From Lobulomyces angularis (Eukaryota > Chytridiomycota > Chytridiomycetes > Lobulomycetales > Lobulomycetaceae), in NCBI GenBank assembly GCA_027604685.1, contig JADHYX010000161.1, positions 1 through 39,906 of the forward strand: a stretch of 39,906 bases of DNA, written 5' to 3'. This document shows, in pieces, positions 1 to 10,004 of this stretch. The notes beneath the pieces were generated by a model. That model saw only the letters and a list, made by a program, of their open reading frames with translations, made no database searches and had not been told where the DNA came from. Within the stretch, counting starts at the first letter, position 1, and every line of letters begins with the position of its first letter. A program made the position numbers and the translations under genes.

Positions 1-1
1 T

Positions 2-148
2 ATCCCAATCAAAGAAGACAGTACTTGTTTAGTAGCAAGAGACAGCACTTGTTTAGTAGCCAGAGGTGAAGATGAAAAAATCTTGGTGGCTCGTTCTGAA
101 CTACCTGTCGACAGCACTTGTCTTACAGCTGAAGACAGCACTTGTTAA
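2..148 (+). CDS. 3' end of a tandem-repeat protein with 'DSTC' motifs (partial)
   Basis: The frame is open from the window edge to a TAA at 146-148. About 48 codons are visible. They contain four copies of the motif D-S-T-C: EDSTCLVAR, RDSTCLVAR, VDSTCLTAE and a terminal EDSTC that ends the protein on cysteine. The first two copies are also near-identical in DNA (gacagcacttgtttagtagc), so this is a recent tandem duplication. Codon composition is far richer in G and C than the flanking DNA, which supports coding. The 5' part lies outside the window, so domains and localisation are unknown. Regularly spaced single cysteines would fit a secreted or surface repeat protein, but that is inference. 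I do not recognise the family. Confidence 0.5.
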   Translation: MPIKEDSTCLVARDSTCLVARGEDEKILVARSELPVDSTCLTAEDSTC

Positions 149-354
149 ATAACTTTTTTTTTTCATGAATATTATTGTAAAATTTTTTAATTTTTTCCTT
201 AATTTATTTTAATCAAAGTATACATTTTTATACAATTTTTATTTTTTATATAAAAAAAATAATTTTAATTCAGTGAGATTATTTTTGGTATAAAAAATAA
301 AATTTTTTAAACAAATTTTTAATTTTTTTAAAAGATTAATACATAATTTATTTT

Positions 355-756
355 TCACTCATTAAACTTTTCTATTACATGTGCTCTTTCCGAATTATCT
401 GAAATAATATTATAATCTTCACCAACTCGTTTTGGTTCCTGATTAGCATCCACACCAGTCTTTTGTTTTGTATAATCTACACCTTTACTTACAGCTTCTT
501 TCGTTTTTTCCAAACCCTTGTTTGCAACTTCGTACATGGTGTTGGCTGCTCGATTAACTTGTTCCTTTGCATTTTGCATGCTAAGATTTGCACCTTCTTC
601 AGAGTTGCTGTTTTTGTTCATCTTTTTGCTGTTTTCCATTCCCTTACTTGCATCAAGTTTATTACCAGCAGTTTTAGGTGGATTTACTGTATCATGGATT
701 GCATTATAGCCTTCAATTCCTTTTTGTGAGATTTGTTCAGTAATTGTTTGTGTCAT
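355..756 (-). CDS. LEA-like / hydrophilin-type stress protein
   Basis: Single-exon gene of 133 residues starting at ATG 756. The protein is very hydrophilic, rich in Lys, Glu, Asn, Ala and Gly, and has no Trp, no membrane segment and no signal peptide. Residues about 55-105 form an amphipathic 11-mer-like stretch (AKEQVNRAANTMYEVANKG, then EKTKEAVSKGVDYTKQKTG), typical of group-3 LEA proteins and fungal Hsp12-like hydrophilins. Such proteins are intrinsically disordered and protect membranes and proteins during drying, heat or osmotic stress. A role in durable spores or cysts is inference. The family call rests on composition and repeat pattern only. Confidence 0.6.
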   Translation of the reverse strand: MTQTITEQISQKGIEGYNAIHDTVNPPKTAGNKLDASKGMENSKKMNKNSNSEEGANLSMQNAKEQVNRAANTMYEVANKGLEKTKEAVSKGVDYTKQKTGVDANQEPKRVGEDYNIISDNSERAHVIEKFNE

Positions 757-798
757 TTTTTATAGAATTATATTAAAATTGATTTGGTATCGCTGTAT

Positions 799-990
799 AT
801 GTTTAAAAATTTTTTTTTAATTATATTTCTACTTTTTTTTTTTTCTTTTTATTTTTTTGGTTGGTGTCCATATTTTCCAAAAAGCGAGCTGTACCAAAAA
901 TTTCATATTGATATCTCTATTTATGTGCCATTATGCCATAGTGAAGGTTTTAAATGGACACAATTAAAATTTAATTTGGTAAGAGATTGA
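799..990 (+). CDS. small putative membrane protein or orphan exon
   Basis: An ATG at 799 opens a 63-codon frame to TGA at 988-990. The first 20 residues are almost entirely Phe, Leu and Ile, like a signal anchor. The rest reads as ordinary protein (FPKSELYQKFHIDISIYVPL, then SEGFKWTQLKFNL) and has higher GC than the surroundings. A GTAAGA donor-like site lies near the end (979-984), so this may be an exon of a longer gene, but I found no convincing downstream exon before the next gene. The pattern 'hydrophobic anchor, then I-x-I-x-V-P' is vaguely seipin-like; I do not claim that. Much of the hydrophobic part comes from T runs, so it may be partly spurious. Confidence 0.25.
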   Translation: MFKNFFLIIFLLFFFSFYFFGWCPYFPKSELYQKFHIDISIYVPLCHSEGFKWTQLKFNLVRD

Positions 991-1177
991 AAAGGGATTT
1001 AATCTGTGGAAAAAAAAAGAAAATGAAGAAAAAAAAATAACTTACATTAAATAAATAACAAATCTTCTATGAATTACAAAAAAATTAGTTTTGAATACGA
1101 AAAAATAAAAAAAAAAACTCAATTTACAACCCTTTTCATTTAGTGGAGTACTAAAGTGGTATAGAGACCAATACTAA

Positions 1178-4021
1178 TTAAAAATCCTCTTTTGTATTTT
1201 TATTGTTTTCATTCATAAAAAGGGATTCTAACTTTTTTGGTGATAAGCTGTAGCTCCTAGAATAAAGATCAACTAAATTTTTTTCATTATTATCTAAATT
1301 GTTTAAACTTAAATTTTTCATCCTTTTTTTATTTTTTGAATGTCTATTGTTCAAAGTTTTTTTTAAGTTAGATTTAATTTTGTTTTCTTTATTTTTTGAC
1401 CAATGAGTGATCTTTTTTGAAGTATTATTAACTTTGTTGTCACTGCTGCTTTGGTCCAAACACCTTCGATTACTGCTATCTAAATTTTTCTGTATACAAT
1501 TGTTAGGTTTAGTGTCTTTTTCTATATCTATTGCGTCGTTAAAATAACTTAATTCCAGCAAATTAACTGTTTGATCTAATGCTTTAGCACGGTTAATATT
1601 AAAATTAACACTTTCAATGGTATATTGAATTTCATTCCTCTCTTCTATTTTTATTAGACTAAAATTAAATTCTTTTCCTATACAACTTTTTAGAATATTC
1701 GATTTACTTGAAACATCTGCATTTACGTATTGATTAGGCGAATAATCAATGATATCCTTAAAAAAAACAAAAAAAAAAAGTGAAATTTAATTAATCAATT
1801 CAAAAAATTAAGAAAAAAAAAACTTTTTTTTTTTTCTGTACCATTGCTACTTTGTTTGCAATTTTGGCAGTTAAACTATCCATACCATCACTTACTTCAA
1901 TAAAAAATTTATAGCTATATTCCCATTCATTTTCTTTTAATGGTATTTCACAAAATGAACAAAAATTTTCATTCAAGATCTTTTTTTCGCAATAATTATC
2001 TAAAAAAAAAAAATTAAAATTAAAATAAAAAAAATTTTTTTTTACGAATTTTTCTGACAGTATCCTTTATATTATTAATTTCAGAAAATGTCACCAAAAA
2101 ACCAGTACAAAAAAAATTAGTCCGCTCACTCTTTTTGACTTCTAAAATTGAAGAAAAATCTTCTAAATTTGCAATCGACAACAATCCACGATTCGCCGAG
2201 ACTAAGAGAACATAACATCATATTTAAAAAAAAAAAAAAAAATCCTTTTTTTTTTTACCTAAAAGTATTTCGGAACCGAATTCATTACTTATTTCACCGT
2301 GAAACTCATCAGCAGATTTCAGGTTCTCAATAAGAATTAGTTGACCTAAATTTACCATTTACTTTTTAATAACATTTTGCAAAAATACCAGCAAAGAGCT
2401 TCATTGCAATTGAAGTTAATCTATTTCCATAGCAAGTCAAATCATATACAACGCGTGAAGAATCTGAAATTCTTACTCCAATTTTCTTTTCTCCATCAGC
2501 ACCACTCTATTATTAAAGTGATATTCAATATACATAATATTTAGTTAATATTACACTTTTATGCACTGATTTCACAGTGGCAAAACAGGTAAAATTAACA
2601 ACATTAGGTTTCAACTGTGATAGTAATGCAATTTTTTCGTAGTATTTATAATCCAGATTTCCATAATAGTCTCGAACAAAGTTTTTTTGTGAAAAGGAAA
2701 CAAAGTAATCTTCCTTCTATATGAATAAATAAAATTACTATAAAATCAGAAATGGAATCACTTTTTCTTCTTACTTTGCTAGGCTCACAAAAGAATATAG
2801 TATTTGTTCCAATTTCAAATTCAAAGCAGTTATTAATAATTTTAATACAGGGTTGGTAGAGTAAAATGTAGTCTTCCTTTAATGATAAAGTTTGTTTTAC
2901 TGTTGAAAAAAAAAAAAAGGAGAGGAGTAGTTAAGCGTTACCATATTTAAGAGTGAAACTAGACTAGTTTGGTCATCAAAAAGGCTTAATTTCATTTCAA
3001 AGCTGCTGTTTTCGTCAGTTAAAATAAAAAAAGCCTTTTTTTTTTTTTTAATGCAGTAATTGTTGTCATCAGATATATTAGTAGATTCGACCTCTGAAAT
3101 TGAAGTAATTTTTAAAAAAAAATTATTGTAATTGTAGCTGAATTCGTCATTGAAAAAAATATCACTTTCATCGTGTTGACTGAAAGTGTTTTTCAAATAA
3201 AAAAAATATTCTTTTAAATTTGGAACCACATCAAACTTATTGAAAAAATCCAAATCGTACTCTGTCTTTAAATTAATTAAAAATATCAAGTTCTCATTAG
3301 GTAAAATAAAAATTTGTTCCTTTGAATTAGCTGCTGGTTTTGAAATTCTCTTCAAGTTGCTTAATCTCACTGTTCTCTATAAAAAAAATATATAAATTCA
3401 TTTTAAAACAAAAAAAAAAAAAAAAAAAAACTACAGTTTCCCAAAATTTTTGAAAAGTGGTAAAGGTAGAATACTTGCTATGTAAGTACATAAAAGTTTT
3501 GCTGTTATTTTTTTCATCTTGAATTTTACATAACAGAATATTTTTTTTTTTTTCTAGCTTTGAACAAGTTATCTCAAAGAAATTTTCTTCTCCATTAATA
3601 TAATTTTCATCCAATGAATCCAAACTTTCAAATTCTATATGATAATTTGTAAAAAAAAAATGGAAAGGATATTAGTATGAATATAAAAAATTGAAAATAA
3701 TATTTTTTTTTAAATAACTTTACTTCTTTTCTTATGGATTTTCGATTGCTAAAAAGTGAAAAAAAAAAAAAAAAAAAATAGTTAAAAAAGTTAAATATAT
3801 AACATCAAGTGTGTTTTATTTAAAAAATTTACTATTATTTCAGATTCATTTGATAAAATAGAGGTTGTCAAACCATTGGGAAATTGTTCAAGTAATTTGC
3901 AAGTGTTTGTGAAATCCAAAAGTCTAATAATAATTAACAAATAATTAAATTAAAAAAAAAAAAATACAATATCTTACATATTTTTGGACTTTTTCTTCAC
4001 GAACTTTTCTAAAATTTCCAT
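1178..4021 (-). CDS. OB-fold single-strand DNA-binding protein, RPA1/MEIOB-like
   Basis: Multi-exon gene starting at ATG 4021 (MEILEKFVKKKSKN) and ending at TAA 1178. Two OB-fold signatures are visible. A central one reads KKAFFILTDENSSFEMKLSL, the 'xD(I/F)xLxDxSxxxVxLxL' pattern of RPA70 DBD-B. A later zinc-ribbon OB carries NYCEKKILNENFCSFC followed by YKFFIEVSDGM, which matches the C-x-KK...C-x2-C plus beta-strand layout of RPA70/MEIOB DBD-C; the first of the usual four cysteines is not seen. Another segment (KIGVRISDSSRVVYDLTCYG) also fits an OB strand pattern. The C-terminal about 130 residues are Lys/Asn/Ser-rich and look disordered. RPA1 family members bind ssDNA in replication and repair; MEIOB acts in meiotic recombination. 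The exon join near 2897-2943 does not keep frame with the most obvious donor, so the model there is uncertain. Confidence 0.5.
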
Positions 4022-4591
4022 TTTATTATGTTAAAAATTTTTTACAAGGGTTATTTATAAAAACGCATGAACTTCGCTATTTTTTTAAGTTAGATAAACT
4101 AATAGTTTTTTTAAAATAAACTAATTTTTAAAAAAAAAACCTTCAACTAGCCTTAAAATTTTTAAACTTTAAGTATATCTAGCACAAATTGCCTTTTAGA
4201 AGAACACAAGAACTTTTTTTCAGTATTTTTGCATTTACAAGTTCATTAATTGATATAGGGAATTATTGTTATTTTTTTTTATTTTTATTAATTTTAATTT
4301 TTATATGTTACTTTTTGTCTTTATCAATGCTGGAACTTTTATAATTTTACAAAAATTGTTAACTATCTCTATTTTATTGTTAATTATTTACATAACTAAC
4401 AATCCTCCTTTTATCAAAACTCTTTTTTTCTAATAAACAAATGTTGCATTGCTAATTTATAGAGTAAGCGATATAAGTTGCTTAAGTTGGTAGAGTTTGA
4501 GTCGGAGTTTAAAAACACATATTTTTGGTTAAATTTAAAACTGTACAGGAAAATATACATATTTAATAATAATTAAAAATAAAAAATAAAA
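4022..4591. other. divergent intergenic region between the OB-fold gene and IFT20
   Basis: 570 bp lie between the two ATGs. Composition is AT-rich with A and T runs. I see no open frame with protein-like composition, no tRNA and no clear repeat. It presumably holds the promoters of both genes, but no element can be singled out. Confidence 0.4.
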
Positions 4592-5296
4592 ATGGTTAGC
4601 GTCAACTTTGATGAATTTAGTAAAATAAGAGTTTTAGATACTAAAAATTTTGAAGCTTCCGAAGTTTTAAAAGACGATTGTCATTTATTTACAGAAAGTA
4701 ATTTAAATAAATTTTACCTTTTTTTTTTTAATATAATTAAAAACTTATTTTTGAATTCCAATTTTATTTTTATTATTTTAGAAATCGGAGAGTTTAGTGA
4801 AATTGTTTCCCAATTTACAGACATTTTGACTCAAAAATCAAATCAAATCGAAAAAGAAAAACTTGCTGTATAATAAAAAACAAAAAAAAAAAATTTTTTT
4901 TTATTTTCTTTATCATTTGCAATTATTTTTGATTTTTTTATTTATCTTATTTTTTTTAATTTTTTTTCCTAGACTATAGGAAAAAGAATTAAAGTTGAAA
5001 CTGAAGTAGAAAGTAGAAAATCTAAAAAACTTCAATTAAAAAATTTACTTAAAGAGGCTCAAAATGAACTTGATAGGTACAAAAAAAAAAAAATGCTGAT
5101 TCTGTAATTTTTTAATTTTTATACACATTCCTGTAGATTAGTTGCGCAAAATGAATCATTGTTAAAAGTTCATCAAGGTAAAAATAATTTTATTTTTTTA
5201 CCTTACATATTTTTATATACTTTATTATTTTATTATTTTTTTTTGTGAAATAAATTAGAACAACAATTACTATTGGAATCTTTGGGAATGAAATAA
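4592..5296 (+). CDS. IFT20: Intraflagellar transport protein IFT20
   Basis: Five exons join in frame: 4592-4697, 4782-4867, 4973-5076, 5137-5177 and 5259-5296. The product is about 123 residues, close to the usual 130. The N-terminus (FDEFSKIRVLD) matches the IFT20 hallmark 'FDELNKLRVLDPE', followed by LKDDCHLFTEKIGEFSEIV, matching 'LKEECKDFVDKIGQFQKIV'. The rest is a coiled coil with the expected EKEKLATIGKR and 'LDRL...E' pattern. IFT20 is a subunit of the IFT-B complex that carries cargo from the Golgi to the cilium and along the axoneme. It shows that the organism makes a flagellum at some stage. It lies divergently from the OB-fold gene. All introns have GTA/GTAA donors and T-rich TAG ends. 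Confidence 0.9.
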
Positions 5297-5506
5297 AAAA
5301 TAATTACCTCTAGTGTAAATAACTAGCTATTTTAAAAAAATAACAATAATAAAACTAAAAATTATTTCGCTTGTAAAATAAACTATTTTAAACAATAAAC
5401 TAAACTAAATCTAATATGCGAAATCAAAAATTTTTATCTAGAATTACAACTACTACAACTATTAAAAAAAAAAATTAAATTTTTTGAAAAAAATTCAACT
5501 CTAAAT

Positions 5507-7051
5507 CTAGTAAATTTTTTTTTCTGTAAAGTGATTCTTCTTATTAATATGGGAAAATATTTCTTTCCAACTTTCTACTGTAGTAAACAGAGGCTTGTAC
5601 CCCAATAATTTTCTTGCTCTCTCAGTACTAAAAGAAAATAGTTTTAAATTTAAGATTTTTTTTTTTCATTACCTGTAAGTATTTGAATTATTGCAAAGAA
5701 GAAAAACGGGATAGTTTAAAATAATAGTGGAACTTTTTGAGTTAAAGAGTCCTTTAAAAGTAAAAATCAAAGTGACAAGCCAAAGTAATAGTGGAGGAAC
5801 ATAACCCCTCCAATTTAGAGTTTTGTCAAAACTGGTTAAAATTGAAGTAAACTCTTCGTCGCTCATTGGTTCTTCATTACTGATGTTAAAGGCTTTACCA
5901 CCAACCAAATTCCATTCGGTCCTTAGTTTTTCCTCCAAAAGTAAATGTCCATGAACAACATTTTCCACATACACATAGTCTGCAACTAATGCAAAAGAAA
6001 AAAATTAGAAAATTTTTTATTATGTATAAATTTAAAATTACCAACATTTTTATTAAAAGAGGGGTTAATGATTTTATTGCCGCTTAATATTGACGTTGAA
6101 AAAGCATCTCCCATTCCATAAATATAGGTACAAGGTCTAATGGAACCTAAAAAATAAAAATTAAAGAAATAAAAAAATTGTTACATTGAAAATACCAGTT
6201 TTTAATTCTTCGCAATTACTTTTTAAGACCAATTTTTCAGCTTTACTTTTAGTTAAGCAGTAATGGTTAAACGGATGTTTGGTGTAACCAATATCTTCAG
6301 TTCCATTAAAGGTATTGAGCCTATCGTAGCCTTAAAAACAAAATAAACTTTGTTTTAAACCTTTTTTCTTTTTACCTAGCGTTACATTTGACGTTGAAGT
6401 TTGAATTAGCATTTTAATTCCTAAATCTTTTAAAACAGCAATTAAATTTTCAGTTCCAATAACATTTACTTCCCTAAAATAGTTCATAAATAAATAAAAA
6501 AAATTTAATAATATGTAATAGTACCAAGAAAGGTGTAAATCGGCACTTAAAAAATTATGAGGTCTGATAGCAGCAAACACACTGTAAACCACATCAATGT
6601 GATCGGCTGCTTTAAAAGCTTCTAAAATTGAAGATCTGCTTCTAACGTCGACCTTGCAAAATTTGACTCTATCATCTAAATCACTATATGAGAATTTAGT
6701 AGAATCTTTAACAAGATCAAAATTGTAAATTTTGGTTTCCCCTCTTTCTAGTAACGCTCTTATCAAATGTCTTCCCAAAAAGCCTGAACCTGAGTGGAAG
6801 GAAAATGAAATTGTTTAATAAAAAAAAATAAAAATTTAATTACCTCCAACGACACCATAAACGAGACCAGTTTTTTTAGGTTTTTCACTTTCGATAAAAT
6901 CTAAAGTGCTTTTGTCAAGTTTCGTAGAAAGAAAATCACTTGGTTTAACATGAAAATCTCTTTGTTTACCGAAGATTAGAAAACTAGCGTAAAATAGAGT
7001 AGATAGAGCACTTAATAGTAATATGATAAAGAGAAGGAGGTAGAATAGCAT
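5507..7051 (-). CDS. membrane-anchored 3-beta-HSD / sterol-4-alpha-carboxylate 3-dehydrogenase-like SDR
   Basis: About six exons. The frame is open upstream to about 7138, but its first ATG is at 7051, giving MLFYLLLFIILLLSAL, a strong N-terminal membrane anchor. The Rossmann glycine motif is split by an intron and reads GGSGFLGRHLIRALL. The NAD-site acidic residue lies in YNFDLV, and DVRSR follows at the next strand. The catalytic Y-x3-K is in HYCLTKSKAEKL. The C-terminus has ARKLLGYKPLFTTVESW, the 'A-x-x-x-L-G-Y-x-P' end of the 3-beta-HSD/NSDHL family. A second hydrophobic segment (PPLLLWLVTLIF) matches the membrane helix of these ER enzymes. ERG26/NSDHL removes the C4 carboxylate in sterol synthesis; whether this copy is ERG26 or a paralogue with another steroid-like substrate cannot be told. 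Confidence 0.7.
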
Positions 7052-7222
7052 GAAGACAAATATTAAGGTTTTTTTTTTTGTATTCAATTTGGGTTTTACA
7101 AATTTCAAATCATCTTGAGAATGTATTTTTTTAAATGTTTAATTCAAAATATGTTGCATACCGTTAGAACGTTATAGGATAACGGAATATATTGCCAGGA
7201 ATATACAATAATAACTGACCCT

Positions 7223-7315
7223 TCAAGATTAAAAAAAAATGATATATAATTTAAAGTACATGTGGATAGTGTGGAACATAAAGCTGTTGATGATGTTATT
7301 ATTAAACCTTTATAA
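7223..7315 (+). pseudogene. relic of Ty1/copia RNase H C-terminus
   Basis: Read in one frame, this stretch gives SRLKKNDI, a TAA, then FKVHVDSVEHKAVDDVIIKP and L before a second TAA. This parallels the conserved end of Ty1/copia RNase H: 'SRTKHIDI...' followed by 'V.HVDT.EN.AD..TKPL'. The internal stop and the shortened spacing show decay. No LTRs, integrase or reverse transcriptase were seen nearby. The surrounding 7.12-7.5 kb has higher complexity than normal intergenic DNA here, which fits an old insertion. The call rests on a short motif. Confidence 0.4.
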
Positions 7316-7554
7316 AAACACTAGGATACTGCAAGCTTGGTTAAAGGATGATAGAAATCATAGTATCCAAGAAGGTCAGTAGGATATACACGTAAAACTC
7401 AAAGTGTATTCGTATTAAGTGCAATATACATTTTCAAATTAAATGTGTCTCATATCCATACTATAATATACCTTTTTATAGACATTGGCTGTCCTCTCCA
7501 TCACTTGGTTTGTGCTCGTTTATATTAAGTAAAATTGAAAGTTGCATTGTAATT

Positions 7555-7740
7555 AATAAAGCAATTCAGCTTGCAATTCATCTGCAATTTATACTGCAAT
7601 TTATACTGCGATTAACTCTGCCATTGACTCTGCAATTCATCCAACTTTTCACCCTGCAATTTACACTGCAACTCACTCTGAATTTCATCCTACTCTTCAT
7701 TCTCCATTTCATATTACTATTTACTCTGCATTTCATCCTT
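7555..7740 (+). repeat. degenerate 12-bp minisatellite
   Basis: About fifteen diverged units of roughly 12 bp follow the theme ctgcaatttata, with variants ending ttcatc, ttaact and ttgact. The unit length is a multiple of three, so an open frame made of LQFIL-type repeats runs through it. That frame has the composition of a repeat artefact, not of a protein. It follows the retroelement relic and may be part of the same decayed insertion. Confidence 0.6.
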
Positions 7741-7972
7741 AATATTTAACTCATATTGCTGAATTTTCGATGATGCAAATGACATTTTGACCATTTAATT
7801 ATTATAAATTAATTCTTCAAGCCTTGGAGTGCCACTGTTAATTTACTATTGAGCGGCACAATCAAATTTTCAATACGAAACTTCCTTTTTTACACTTTTT
7901 TTTTTTTTTCATTAATTATTTAATTTTTCTTGAAAATAACAAAACTGTATATTTTTCATTCTGTATATCAAA

Positions 7973-9547
7973 ATGGCATTAAAAGCTACTCTTTTCTCTT
8001 CTCTAAACAACAACTCTTCCACTCAAATCATTACAACAATTTCTGTATCTCCTCTCTATTTAACAATAGGTGACGCACAGTTGGGTATGAGCTTTTTTAT
8101 TCTGCTTTTTTTTTTTTTAACTAATCTTTTTTTATTCCTACTTTAGGTACATTGATTGACGTTAAAGACAACTGCGTCATAACCAAGAACAACTTTTTTA
8201 CAAACGTTGTTAATACCACTACCACCTACCTTAATTCTTACATTCCTTTAATTGATATCTCTGCATTTCCGAGTAATAATGAAAACTGTAATATTAATAT
8301 CCTCTTAAATTCAATTTCAACCTTGAATTTATCTATACCAATTTTACTTTTTTACAATATCAATCCTGAATTCTCTATTGAAAATTCCAGCTTCGATAGT
8401 ATGTCTAAAAATTAATTTTTTTCTTATTTTTTTAACAAAAATTTTTTTAAAAATTGTAGTGTATGGTGTTACTAAATCCATCGCTGATGAAATTAAATTA
8501 AAGATGTCATCAAATTTTACTGTAACTGCTGCTTTTAAATCTTTGAAAGAACCTATAATTAAAAGTTTTTCTCTCTTTCAGTTTGTTATGATTATTGCTG
8601 GTAATATTTTTTTTTCCAATTAAATTTTTTGTTAATCATTATTATTAGGAATATTACTATGCTTAGCACTATGCTCTTCATTTACACTTCACTTTGCATT
8701 ATTTTTAAGGAAAAGGTCTTTTCGCAGGCAGCAAGAATTGCACGTTCCTACTCAATCCTCAATTCCCGTCGTTTCAAAAAGAAAGACATTAACGAGTGAT
8801 GTTATTGAGCAATTTCCAAAAAGTTTATATACAAAAACTAAGTTAAAAAGTGATAAATTGGAAATAAATTACGCTAAATTTGAAAATGATGCAGTATTAA
8901 GTACTAAAGCAAAAACAGACACGGTTATAAATAAAGTATCCACGGATGAGTCAGATTTATTTGGTGACAAGCAAAACTTCAATTTACCAAAATTTTCTTC
9001 AATAAATTTAAGCGATATGTATAACAAAGAGTTGACTTTAAGAAGAAAAGTTGTCTTGGGAAACTCTATTGAAATGAAAAACATTATTTCTACTGATCCA
9101 GAAGAATCAGAGAAATCCCAAAAAAACAATCCAGATGAAACAGCAATATATATACCATCGGATTTTATGGCTGGTTCTTGTAATTCCGTCGAAACTATAT
9201 TGACTATAAGAAGCGATTGTGAAACATTGCAAGATTTTAGTTTAGAAACTGAATCTAAAAATAAAACTAGTGTAGAGGAAGGAAGAGATTTTCAAAGGCG
9301 AGGAACAGAAGATACCATTACGTTTGAAACGGAAGGCAGCAATACGTCACACGTTTCTTTGATAAGTTTCACTTCCAGCAAAAATGAACTGCAAGAAACT
9401 TGTGTTATTTGTATAGAAGAATACGAAGAATCCGACGAAATTAGAACTCTTCCTTGTAAACATTTTTTTCACACTCACTGCATTGATGAATGGCTGAGAA
9501 CAAAATCTACTCAATGTCCTCTATGCAAATCTGACTTTGAAGTGTAA
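7973..9547 (+). CDS. PA-TM-RING-like membrane RING-H2 E3 ubiquitin ligase
   Basis: Four exons join in frame from ATG 7973 to the TAA at 9545-9547. The first about 150 residues are Ser/Thr/Asn-rich, beta-like and probably lumenal. A single membrane helix follows (FVMIIAGILLCLALCSSFTL), then a basic stop-transfer stretch (RKRSFRRQQ), then about 220 residues of acidic, Ser/Thr-rich cytosolic tail. The C-terminal RING-H2 is complete: CVIC, then CKHFFHTHC, IDEW and CPLC. This order (lumenal domain, helix, acidic linker, terminal RING) is that of PA-TM-RING ligases such as RNF13, which act on endosome and lysosome sorting. The protease-associated domain itself cannot be confirmed by eye and no classical signal peptide is visible. 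A second membrane RING-H2 gene follows immediately downstream. Confidence 0.75.
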
Positions 9548-10004
9548 AAAAAAAAAGGGGAGAGTTTTTTTTAATGTAGTTAAAATTTTTAATATGGATC
9601 ATTAAAAATTTTTCATTTTGTAATTACTTAATATTGTAGTTTAATTTTTGTAATATAAGATTATTATCTTTTTTTTTTTTGTGAATGCGATAATCTATCA
9701 TTTGCCTCCACTAGTAGCCACTTGAATGCAATAAATCTTGATTTCCATTCAGTTACTTAAGTTACTTAAAAATCATAGCTGTCGAACAATAAAACTGATT
9801 TGTATCAATGTTGAAAACATTAAGATTTTACTGCATTGGAAACAATACTGGAAACACAGTTAAAGGGATGTTTATTGTTTTAAATCTGAAGTTCAATAAT
9901 CCTTTTCGAAAAAATTTCTTTTTTTTTTTTTTTTTTCGAATTAAGAATTTTTTATTGTTCCAAATATCTCATATTTTAAATTTTTTTTCAAACTAAAAGA
10001 AAGA
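9548..10004. other. intergenic region between the two RING genes
   Basis: 457 bp, AT-rich, with T runs near 9670 and 9920. A frame opens at 9808 but ends in T-run-encoded Phe and has no splice-supported continuation, so I did not call it. No RNA gene is evident. Confidence 0.4.

Noticed and set aside
7555..7740. CRISPR-like array
   Set aside because: The repeat units are short, diverged and contiguous, without unique spacers, and the genome is eukaryotic.
7510..7749. 79-codon plus-strand frame of LQFIL-like repeats
   Set aside because: It is a by-product of the 12-bp minisatellite, whose unit length is a multiple of three.
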